Shown: piece after piece, positions 1 to 5,459 of the stretch
Layout: every line of letters begins with the position of its first letter
Position numbering within the stretch: the stretch's first letter is position 1
From: Pseudomonadota bacterium
GTDB lineage: Bacteria > Pseudomonadota > Alphaproteobacteria > Rhodospirillales > Casp-alpha2
Assembly: GCA_022563215.1 (NCBI GenBank)
Contig: JADFNT010000039.1
Span: 1 to 9,685 of the forward strand
Direction of reading: 5' to 3'
Length of the DNA stretch: 9,685 nucleotides
The notes under the pieces: generated by a model
Told to the model about the DNA's origin: nothing
The model's database searches: none
Seen by the model: only the letters and a program-made list of their open reading frames with translations
Position numbers and translations under genes: made by a program

Positions 1-1
1 G

Positions 2-1273
2 TGGCTGCCGCCCTACATCGGCCTCGTCGCCATTGACAATGATACCGGTGGGGGAGATACACCGGATTCGGTCATTGCCATCTGGACGGGGACACTCGCG
101 AGCATTCCTTCCGGCTGGGACCTCTGCGGAAGCGGAGAGACAAACTGTAATATTGACATCTTTGATAAATTCGTGATGGCTACCACAACCGGCAATGTGC
201 TGAACACCGGCGGGACGCAAGGCCACTCCCACACCGCAACCTCTCACAACCACACTCAGGCTGCCCATGCCATGCAAGTTTCTCTTGATGCCCTTTCGGC
301 GCAGAACCAAAAAAGGACCGGTGATAACGGCGGACCCGACGGCGCAGACGAAGCCCACGGTCATGCCGCTGTCACTTCCGCTTCCGTAGTTGCGACGAAT
401 CAGTCCGCTACGATTACCGTGGATAATAATGCAGACACGAGACCGCTCTTTACCGAGGTGGCCTTTATTAAGAAAGCAGCCGGCGGCGGGGCAACGGGTC
501 CTACCTATGCCGGCACGCTCTATTCGGGAGAAGGGTCAGGAACGCTCGACGGCGAGACAATAAAAATGGCGGTTGACGGAGTCGTGCAAACAGGAAGCGG
601 CACGACTGCCGGGGGCGGCAACTGGAGTCTCCAGTTAGACTCAGACGCTGTAGTTGGAAACGCCTGCTTCCTTGGCGGCGATGACGTTTTCGGATTTGCT
701 TTCCGCGGCAATCCTGATGCAAGGAAGGTGCTTCAATTTCTCGTCGGTGCGGACTTCGCGCAGACGCTCGATGCCCGTCATCGGTTCCATGTTCCAGTCG
801 GATATCACCAGACTGAAATCATCCCCCCGAAGCTTACTAAGCGCTTCGGAGCCGTCCATGACATCCTCAATGTTGGAGAATTTCAATTGCCGCAACGGGT
901 TTGCCAGAATCAGGAGCATGGTTTTGTAATCATCAACGACCAGCACCTTCATGTTCATGTCGACAGCCATGGTTTTCTCCAACTCAGGGCCGGCATGGAA
1001 TCCCCATGCCGGAAATGGATCGGAACCGCTACGAATCCGAAGTTGCGCCTCTTAACCTCCGGCCTGTTGGCCTATCAGCGGCAATTGGCGAAGCCGCGAC
1101 AGTTCGACGGTCATATCACGGGCCTTTTCGGGGTCCATTTTGGCCATGATGGGGGCCAGCTTACGTTCCTTCATCCGCTCGGCGACTTCGAGCAAAGTAT
1201 CCATATTAAGTTCCTCGAAAATCCTCGCGGCTTCCTTGGGCTTCATGTTTTCGTAAATTTTAACCAGGCTTAA
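2..1273 (+). CDS. Partial repetitive tail-collar-like surface/fibre protein; tail is antisense read-through
   Basis: The reading frame is open from the left edge, so the start lies upstream. Residues 35-42 read IPSGWDLC and are followed by a DIFDKFV stretch, TGG and a histidine-rich GHSHTATSHNHT (about 221-256). This order resembles the phage tail-collar / microcystin-dependent-protein style module (PxGWxxC, DxRDRFV, GGxxxHxHT). A P-[YF]-x-x-V-A-x-I motif occurs at both 14-43 and 443-470, so the protein is probably built of tandem modules. It continues into a beta-sandwich-like stretch (DGVVQTGSG then GGNWSLQL, about 565-640). From about 650 the frame is exactly antisense to cheY and then motE, and it stops at 1273. 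Those last ~200 codons are therefore probably not native, and the genuine coding part likely ends near 649. Likely an extracellular or virion-fibre type protein; no enzyme motif is seen. The family call is by motif only, and the end is uncertain. Confidence 0.45.
   Translation, partial: WLPPYIGLVAIDNDTGGGDTPDSVIAIWTGTLASIPSGWDLCGSGETNCNIDIFDKFVMATTTGNVLNTGGTQGHSHTATSHNHTQAAHAMQVSLDALSAQNQKRTGDNGGPDGADEAHGHAAVTSASVVATNQSATITVDNNADTRPLFTEVAFIKKAAGGGATGPTYAGTLYSGEGSGTLDGETIKMAVDGVVQTGSGTTAGGGNWSLQLDSDAVVGNACFLGGDDVFGFAFRGNPDARKVLQFLVGADFAQTLDARHRFHVPVGYHQTEIIPPKLTKRFGAVHDILNVGEFQLPQRVCQNQEHGFVIINDQHLHVHVDSHGFLQLRAGMESPCRKWIGTATNPKLRLLTSGLLAYQRQLAKPRQFDGHITGLFGVHFGHDGGQLTFLHPLGDFEQSIHIKFLENPRGFLGLHVFVNFNQA
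641..970 (-). pseudogene. cheY: C-terminally truncated CheY-type response regulator
   Basis: This is a single receiver (REC) domain of 109 residues. Family members are usually about 120-130 residues; they are phosphorylated on Asp and bind FliM to change flagellar rotation. The acidic pair (VVDDYKT) and the phospho-acceptor Asp (VISDWNM) are present. The position normally held by the conserved Thr/Ser (consensus MVTAE) reads IRIAAE, so it is Ala. The protein ends after GVSNYSV, so the conserved Lys-Pro and the last strand/helix are missing. Phosphorylation chemistry is therefore probably lost. The start is ATG at 970, because GGAGA lies 6 nt upstream and the family start MAVDMNMK fits; an in-frame ATG at 982 is less likely. 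It is the last visible gene of the fliL operon, where a cheZ-like gene often follows in related genomes. It could be a decayed gene or one cut by the junction. Confidence 0.75.
643..652. other. Breakpoint between foreign segment and flagellar operon
   Basis: Protein similarity changes source here on both strands. On the minus strand the CheY family pattern GVSNY(I/V)VKPF runs to the Tyr codon at 650-652, then becomes Ser-Val-stop. On the plus strand the repetitive fibre-like protein is coherent up to about codon 647-649, then turns into antisense cheY. No target-site duplication, terminal inverted repeat or integrase is visible in the window. The exact base cannot be fixed, because a few nucleotides could belong to either side. 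Confidence 0.6.
990..1012. repeat. Perfect inverted repeat (hairpin) between motE and cheY
   Basis: Arms CCGGCATGG (990-998) and CCATGCCGG (1004-1012) are perfect 9-bp complements around a 5-nt loop. The hairpin lies in the 81-bp gap between motE and cheY, about 20 nt before the cheY start. It has no following T-run on the minus strand, so it does not look like an intrinsic terminator. An mRNA-stabilising or processing hairpin, or a REP-like element, are possible. Confidence 0.7.
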
Positions 1274-1771
1274 AAGCTTGGCGTCCTGTTGCGCGTCGAA
1301 GGTCTTGATCAGACCGGAGATGGTTTCACGCAATACCTTGAGTTCTTCGACCTTTTTGTCGATCCGGGATTCCGCCGCCGCCAACAGTCCGGTTCGGATT
1401 TCAAGTTCCTGTTCCCGGGATTCCAAGACCCGGCGGCGTTCGGCTAGTTGTTGCAAAAGGTCGATTTCCGCCGGCGTCAGAAGCGTCGGGTCATCGGTGA
1501 TCAGCTTCGACATTTGGCCCTGGGGTTCGTCCTTCAACCCTGCCGGGACGGCCTCTTCGGCGGTTTTTTCTCCGTTTGTGGGCTGGCCGTCCCCTGGCGC
1601 CGGTTTAGCGCTTTCCTCGGGGGCCTGAGCGACCGCATCGGACACATAGATGGTGCCGTTAATGAGCCCGTCAAACCCATTCCAGATGTCGCCGATTTTT
1701 ACGGTTAACATCAATGTCGCGGCAAAGATGGTGAGTGGCAGGAACCTTATCCTTGAAAAGATTCTCTTCAT
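1052..1771 (-). CDS. motE: MotE/FlbB-like flagellar motor protein
   Basis: This is a predicted inner-membrane protein of 239 residues with a periplasmic or coiled-coil stalk. In Sinorhizobium MotE is a periplasmic chaperone for the motility protein MotC; spirochaete FlbB relatives sit at the motor collar. A single hydrophobic segment lies near residues 8-26. It is followed by a Pro/Ala/Glu-rich linker, a long charged coiled coil (about 102-163, LLQQLAERRRVLESREQELE) and an MgtE-N-like helical domain (about 168-228, containing IYENMKPKEAARIFEEL and MAKMDPEKAR). The start at 1771 is preferred, because GAGGAA lies 6 nt upstream; the ATG at 1777 touches that site directly. It is the fourth gene of the fliL operon, 54 bp after the DUF6468 gene. 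The family call is firm. The precise role in this organism is inferred. Confidence 0.85.
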   Translation of the reverse strand: MKRIFSRIRFLPLTIFAATLMLTVKIGDIWNGFDGLINGTIYVSDAVAQAPEESAKPAPGDGQPTNGEKTAEEAVPAGLKDEPQGQMSKLITDDPTLLTPAEIDLLQQLAERRRVLESREQELEIRTGLLAAAESRIDKKVEELKVLRETISGLIKTFDAQQDAKLLSLVKIYENMKPKEAARIFEELNMDTLLEVAERMKERKLAPIMAKMDPEKARDMTVELSRLRQLPLIGQQAGG

Positions 1772-1825
1772 GGTCATTTCCTCAACCCAAATCGAACGCC
1801 CAACCCCAACCCAGGCGAATGATGC

Positions 1826-2320
1826 TTATCCCGATGATCTGATCGCTTTCAGCAGTTCCCGTTCGGCTTCGGACCTTACCCCATCAACGTCCGTATCCGC
1901 CCCCGCCGGCCCGTCGGGACGGGCCATAAGGGGCCTGGATTGGACATCGCCTTTATCGACATCGGCGTTGGCGTTTTCGGAGACCGACCGCGGGCCGATC
2001 CCGACCTTATCCCGGGTGGCTCGCACTAAATCCTCAAGTTTGTCCGCCGCTTGGCCGCCACGGTCGATAAGGAACGCCAAGTCGTCGCGCAAGGCTTCCG
2101 CCTTTTCCATCCGGTCCTGCAGCATATCCGCCGTGTTTCTCAGTTTTTCGATGCTTTCTTCGGCACGGACCGTGGACTCGCCGAACGTGGCGGCGAGTTT
2201 TTTAAGCTCTGCCGTGTCCCCTCTTAATTTTCCCAACCGCCTGTTGAGGACGATGGCATAGCCAATGGTCACGACCAGCAGAATGGCAACGAAAAGATCG
2301 ATGATTAACGAATAGGTCAC
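1826..2320 (-). CDS. DUF6468 membrane protein of the flagellar operon
   Basis: This 164-residue protein has one N-terminal transmembrane segment (about 5-25), followed by a helical, coiled-coil-prone region (30-105: RRLGKLRGDTAELKKLAATF through LEDLVRATRDKVG). The tail is low-complexity and Asp/Ala/Gly-rich. It matches what I know of the DUF6468 family, which sits between fliM and motE in many Rhodospirillales flagellar clusters. No function is established that I can state. Topology and position suggest a motor- or stator-associated membrane protein. The start codon is GTG (2318-2320), with AAGGAA 5-6 nt upstream. It follows fliM by 87 bp and is followed by motE. Confidence 0.8.
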   Translation of the reverse strand: MTYSLIIDLFVAILLVVTIGYAIVLNRRLGKLRGDTAELKKLAATFGESTVRAEESIEKLRNTADMLQDRMEKAEALRDDLAFLIDRGGQAADKLEDLVRATRDKVGIGPRSVSENANADVDKGDVQSRPLMARPDGPAGADTDVDGVRSEAERELLKAIRSSG

Positions 2321-2407
2321 GACAATTCCTTACCTGTTGACGCCAAACTTATTTTTTTGACCACGAACGCGGCCCCGTTATCCGGGAACCGTGTCGTAGG
2401 CAACGAT

Positions 2408-3589
2408 CTAGCGAGGTTTCTTTTCAATTCTATCTTCAATCCTGATGGCGATCTGGTTGCCCTTGCGGCCCATCTTGCCGGAATACATTGGAACATTGCC
2501 GCACTGCAGGGATATCAGGGAATCCGGGGTGGCGCTGAACATGATCCGCGAACCGATCTTGAGATTGAAAACTTCGCTCAGACGCATGATCTGCTGGTCG
2601 ACAACGGCTTCCAGGTCTATTTCGGTCAGCCACAGCTCTTGCGCCAGGTGGGTTTCCCAGATGGAGTCACGGCCGAACTTCTCGCCCATGAACATCTGCA
2701 GCAGTAATTCGCGAACCGGTTCCAGGGTCGCGTACGGCAGCAACAACTCCAAACGGCCACCGCGGTCTTCCATGTCGATCCTAAGCCTGGTGACGATGGC
2801 GGCGTTGGAAGGCCGGGAAATGGTGGCGAACCGGGGGTTTGTTTCCAGGCGGTCGAAACGGAAAGTCACCGGACTCAGGGGCTCGAACGCGGCGCTAAGG
2901 TCACCGAGCATGACATGAATCATCCGTTCGACGAGCGAACGTTCGATGGTCGTATAGGGGCGGCCTTCGATACGCATGGCCGCTGTGCCCCGGCGGCCGC
3001 CGAGAAGTACGTCGACGATGGAATAAATCAGGGATGAATCGACGGTAATGAGTCCGAAATTGTCCCATTCCTCGGCCTTGAACACGCTCAACATGGCCGG
3101 CAACGGGATCGAATTCAGGTAATCGCCGAAACGGATCGAGGCAATATTGTCGAGCGAAACCTCGACGTTGTCGGAGGTGAAATTCCTAAGCGACGTCGAC
3201 ATCAGGCGGACCAGACGGTCGAAGACAACCTCCAGCATCGGCAGGCGTTCGTATGAAACAAGGGCGCTCGACAAAATTGCCTGAATGCCGGATTTTTCTC
3301 CGGTTTCTTCATGCTCTTCGTCAAACCCCAAAAGGCTGTCGATTTCTTCCTGGTTCAGGACCCGCGTCGATTCCCGGGCACCGCCGGCAACATCGCCTTC
3401 CTCGCCCTCGCCCTCGCCCTCGCCCTCGCCCTCTCCGACCATGGATTCCCATTCGGCGGCGAGATCGTCCTGTTCATCTTCACCGCCCGCGTCACCGCCT
3501 GCGTCACCGTCCGCGTCATCACCTTCCACGGAGGCTTCCAATTCGGCGGCCAGGGCGTCTTGATCTTCTTCGTCGGCAGGACTGGTCAT
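2408..3589 (-). CDS. fliM: Flagellar motor switch protein FliM
   Basis: FliM builds the middle of the C-ring and binds CheY-P to reverse or stop the motor. At 393 residues it is longer than the usual ~330-340. The CheY-P-binding peptide LNQEEIDSLLGF (78-89) is normally at the extreme N-terminus. Here it is preceded by an acidic extension of about 77 residues containing a duplicated (D/E)QD-x-LAAE-x-E unit (residues 9-22 and 39-52) and a (GE)6 run (52-63). The middle domain (about 100-290) carries the LLGGRRG motif at 195-201. The C-terminal SpoA/FliN-like domain covers about 305-385. A shorter acidic leader with one LAAEWE unit is, as I recall, common in related alphaproteobacteria. The ATG at 3589 has a weak GGA about 11 nt upstream. 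It follows fliL by 31 bp in the same operon. Confidence 0.96.
   Translation of the reverse strand: MTSPADEEDQDALAAELEASVEGDDADGDAGGDAGGEDEQDDLAAEWESMVGEGEGEGEGEGEEGDVAGGARESTRVLNQEEIDSLLGFDEEHEETGEKSGIQAILSSALVSYERLPMLEVVFDRLVRLMSTSLRNFTSDNVEVSLDNIASIRFGDYLNSIPLPAMLSVFKAEEWDNFGLITVDSSLIYSIVDVLLGGRRGTAAMRIEGRPYTTIERSLVERMIHVMLGDLSAAFEPLSPVTFRFDRLETNPRFATISRPSNAAIVTRLRIDMEDRGGRLELLLPYATLEPVRELLLQMFMGEKFGRDSIWETHLAQELWLTEIDLEAVVDQQIMRLSEVFNLKIGSRIMFSATPDSLISLQCGNVPMYSGKMGRKGNQIAIRIEDRIEKKPR
3401..3436. repeat. CTCGCC hexanucleotide tandem repeat inside fliM
   Basis: Five perfect CTCGCC units (3401-3430) and one imperfect unit, CTCTCC (3431-3436), encode the Gly-Glu run in the FliM N-terminal extension. 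Because the unit is 6 bp, gain or loss of copies by slippage keeps the frame and would only change linker length. Confidence 0.9.
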
Positions 3590-3620
3590 GACAATATTGT
3601 TCCTAACCTACATGGAGGCC

Positions 3621-4181
3621 CTATTGGACAAGCATTTCCTTAAACAAAACGTCTTGGATTTTGGCAGGGGCGGCGGCGGCATTGACCCGCGTTAGCAACT
3701 CTTCGCGCAACCTGTACATCCCCGCCGAACCTTTCAAATCCTCTATTCTCAGCTCCCTAAGATAAACTTGGAAGTTGTCCATGATACGGGGCATGACGCT
3801 TTCGATCCTACTAATATCCTCACCTTCGGCAAGTTCCAGGCTGATCCTGATCTTCAAGAAGGTCGATTTGCGACCCCCGGTGTTGAGGTTGACGATCAAT
3901 TCCTCCAACGGAAAAAAGACCGCGTTTTCCTTGTCAACTTTCTTTTCCTCTTCCTCTGTAGCCTCTTCGCCGGTGATCAATTCGATTATCGGCTGGAGGA
4001 GCCCGGTGAAGTAAGCCGCAGCGATTCCGCCAATGGCGAGCAACAAAACGATGGCAATGATGATGAGTTTCTTCTTGCCGCCGGGTTTGTCGGATGACTC
4101 ATCATCCTCGTCCCCATCCTCATCGTCTTCACCATTCTCGTCTTCAGGTTCTTCGTCTTCTAGGTCTTCTTCGTCGGCCAT
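3621..4181 (-). CDS. fliL: Flagellar basal body-associated protein FliL
   Basis: FliL is a single-pass inner-membrane protein that surrounds or stabilises the MotAB stator at the basal body. At 186 residues it has a cytoplasmic, very acidic N-terminus (residues 1-32, almost all Asp/Glu), a basic KKK stop followed by a transmembrane helix (about 39-59), and a periplasmic FliL domain (about 85-186). The domain carries FFPLEELIVNLN and the characteristic end VLFKEMLVQ. The ATG has AGGGA about 7 nt upstream. It is the first gene of the minus-strand operon and is divergent from flgF across a 409-bp control region; a CtrA-like site lies 72 bp upstream of its start. In Caulobacter fliL and fliM form a CtrA-controlled class II operon, which fits this layout. 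The acidic leader is longer than in enterobacterial FliL. Confidence 0.95.
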   Translation of the reverse strand: MADEEDLEDEEPEDENGEDDEDGDEDDESSDKPGGKKKLIIIAIVLLLAIGGIAAAYFTGLLQPIIELITGEEATEEEEKKVDKENAVFFPLEELIVNLNTGGRKSTFLKIRISLELAEGEDISRIESVMPRIMDNFQVYLRELRIEDLKGSAGMYRLREELLTRVNAAAAPAKIQDVLFKEMLVQ

Positions 4182-4252
4182 CGCCTGATCCCTGTGATAC
4201 TACAGGCCTCACGTCGTTAGCTCCGCCGCTGGGAAAATATAGATTGGGTTGG

Positions 4253-4267
4253 TTAACAACTTCTTGA
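4253..4267. promoter_or_regulatory. CtrA-like box (TTAA-N7-TTGA) upstream of fliL
   Basis: TTAA (4253-4256) and TTGA (4264-4267) are separated by 7 nt. This is one mismatch from the alphaproteobacterial CtrA consensus TTAA-N7-TTAA. It lies 72 bp upstream of the fliL ATG, a plausible position for a class II flagellar promoter. No convincing sigma-54 site faces fliL. The motif is short and degenerate, so chance occurrence is possible. The rest of 4182-4370 shows no other clear site to me. Confidence 0.4.
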
Positions 4268-4373
4268 GAACGGCGGTCGCTGGTCCCTCCGATCTTCATA
4301 ATCAGTCTTGGAACTTGCCGTCCAGTTACCCGCGCGGCAAGGCCGAATCAGAGAATACCAAATGTCCCCGGTG

Positions 4374-4442
4374 CCGGGCAACAACGGCTGTTACCAATAA
4401 AATTTACGCCCGTTTTCGCCCCGGGCAATAAATGCCGGGCAA
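4374..4442. promoter_or_regulatory. Three CCGGGCAA direct repeats, candidate enhancer for flgF
   Basis: CCGGGCAA occurs at 4374-4381, 4421-4428 and 4435-4442, all in the same orientation; the last two are spaced 14 bp start to start. They lie about 85-150 bp upstream of the sigma-54 -24 element, where an enhancer-binding protein would act. In Caulobacter such promoters are activated by FlbD, and fliX, encoding the FlbD partner, lies downstream in this window. Assigning these repeats to FlbD is inference; the repeats themselves are directly visible. Confidence 0.45.
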
Positions 4443-4495
4443 AGCATACCTTCCGCTGCCGCCGTGATAAGCCCCCCTCGCCACGAAAATTCCTA

Positions 4496-4508
4496 CAACC
4501 CGTTGATT
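4496..4508 (-). promoter_or_regulatory. IHF-type binding site upstream of the sigma-54 promoter
   Basis: On the minus strand 4508-4496 reads AATCAACGGGTTG, which matches the IHF consensus WATCAANNNNTTR at every defined position. It sits between the CCGGGCAA repeats and the -24 element, about 18 bp from the latter. IHF bending at this position is typical of sigma-54 promoters, including flagellar ones in Caulobacter. Confidence 0.5.
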
Positions 4509-4525
4509 TTCAACAAATTCATCGA

Positions 4526-4542
4526 TTGGCACGGCCCATGCA
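4526..4542 (+). promoter_or_regulatory. Sigma-54 (-24/-12) promoter of the flgF operon
   Basis: TTGGCACGGCCCATGCA matches the sigma-54 consensus YTGGCACGRNNNTTGCW at 16 of 17 positions, including the invariant GG (4528-4529) and GC (4540-4541) with correct spacing. Transcription would begin near 4552-4553, giving a leader of about 38 nt before the flgF ATG. This indicates activator-dependent expression of the rod and ring genes. Confidence 0.82.
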
Positions 4543-4590
4543 TAGTGATCGCCGGGTACGTGTGAATTTTAACAAGGGATTTGTGGAACC

Positions 4591-5325
4591 ATGGAAACGA
4601 CAACACTGATAGCGCTTTCCCGACAAGGCGGGCTCCGACGTCAAATGGACATTGTCGCCAACAACATCGCCAACATGAACACCAATGGATTCAAGGGCGA
4701 ACGCGTGATGTTCGTCGAACATCTGGTGAAAAGCCCCGGCGGCCAAACGCTGTTGGGGGGGAAATTGTCCTTTGTCCGAGACATTGCAACCCTGTTGGAT
4801 TTCAGCGAAGGGCCGGTGGAAGAAACCGGCAATCCCCTCGACCTGGCCATCACCGGCAAAGGGTTCTTTGTTGTCCAGACCGAAGACGGGGAACGATACA
4901 CCCGCAAGGGCCGTTTCAAGCTGGATGACGGCGGGCAACTGGTCAACCAGAACGGCGAGCCGCTTCTTTCAACCGGCAACTCGCCGTTTTTCCTGGGACC
5001 CGAGGACACGGAAATCACCATCTCGCGGGACGGCACGGTGGCCACCAATAACGGTGACCTCGGCCGGATCAAGCTCGTTAACTTCGAAAACCCGCAGTTG
5101 CTCAAGCGTTTCGCCGGCGGCCTTTTCTCCACCGAACAAACGCCCAGGGACGTGGAATCGCCGGAAATCATCCAGGGCATGCTCGAAGGATCCAACGTTC
5201 AACCGATTTTGGAAATGGCGAAGATGATCGAAATTAGCCGCACGTATGACAGTGTCCGCAAATTCATCGACCGCGAAGACGAAAGGATGAGAAGCATGAT
5301 CAAGGAGATGGGTCAAACGGCTTAA
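4591..5325 (+). CDS. flgF: Flagellar basal-body rod protein FlgF
   Basis: FlgF is a proximal rod component of the periplasmic drive shaft, exported by the flagellar type III system. The 244-residue length is typical. The N-terminal rod signature is VANNIANMNTNGFKGE (22-37). Next come the FlgE/F/G core (LDFSEGPVEETGNPLDLAI, GKGFFVVQTEDGERYTRKG) and the C-terminal helical rod segment (about 195-244, beginning GMLEGSNVQPILEMAKMIE). No cleavable signal is seen, as expected for type III export. GGAACC precedes the ATG. It is the first gene of the sigma-54-driven plus-strand operon. It is paralogous to flgG, which lies 130 bp downstream. Confidence 0.96.
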   Translation: METTTLIALSRQGGLRRQMDIVANNIANMNTNGFKGERVMFVEHLVKSPGGQTLLGGKLSFVRDIATLLDFSEGPVEETGNPLDLAITGKGFFVVQTEDGERYTRKGRFKLDDGGQLVNQNGEPLLSTGNSPFFLGPEDTEITISRDGTVATNNGDLGRIKLVNFENPQLLKRFAGGLFSTEQTPRDVESPEIIQGMLEGSNVQPILEMAKMIEISRTYDSVRKFIDREDERMRSMIKEMGQTA

Positions 5326-5399
5326 AACCTACTAAACCCATCGAAACGAGAAAAACGCCGGCGTTCAAGCCAAAGGCCCGGCGCCGGAGGATCAACCCC

Positions 5400-5459
5400 A
5401 TGCAACCTCAAGAAACCAAACCAACGACGAAGAATACCAAGAAAGGACGGGAATTATGA
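5400..5459 (+). CDS. Possible 19-residue leader ORF coupled to flgG
   Basis: The ATG at 5400 has a strong GGAGG (5386-5390) with 9-nt spacing. The frame encodes 19 Lys/Thr-rich residues (MQPQETKPTTKNTKKGREL), and its TGA (5457-5459) overlaps the flgG ATG (5456-5458) as ATGA. This is the geometry of translational coupling. CCGGCG (5358-5363) is complementary to CGCCGG (5382-5387), which includes the first two bases of the ribosome site, so a switchable hairpin is possible. flgG also has its own AGGA (5444-5447). No homology is known to me. It may be chance, but the ribosome site and overlap are better than expected for noise. Confidence 0.4.
   Translation: MQPQETKPTTKNTKKGREL

Noticed and set aside
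641..970. Diversity-generating retroelement (mutated variable repeat) as the cause of clustered changes in cheY
   Set aside because: The apparent differences are not adenine-specific, no template repeat or reverse transcriptase is visible, and CheY is not a known target fold.
1650..2261. 203-codon plus-strand open frame opposite motE and the DUF6468 gene
   Set aside because: Ser-rich shadow of two conserved minus-strand genes and their gap.
3253..3643. Arg/Pro/Ser-rich plus-strand open frames opposite fliM
   Set aside because: Their composition is the direct result of reading the GE-rich fliM leader antisense; no start signal.
4249..4431. 60-codon plus-strand open frame in the fliL-flgF control region
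   Set aside because: No good ribosome site, no recognisable family, and it overlaps the CtrA-like box and the CCGGGCAA repeats; better explained as regulatory DNA.
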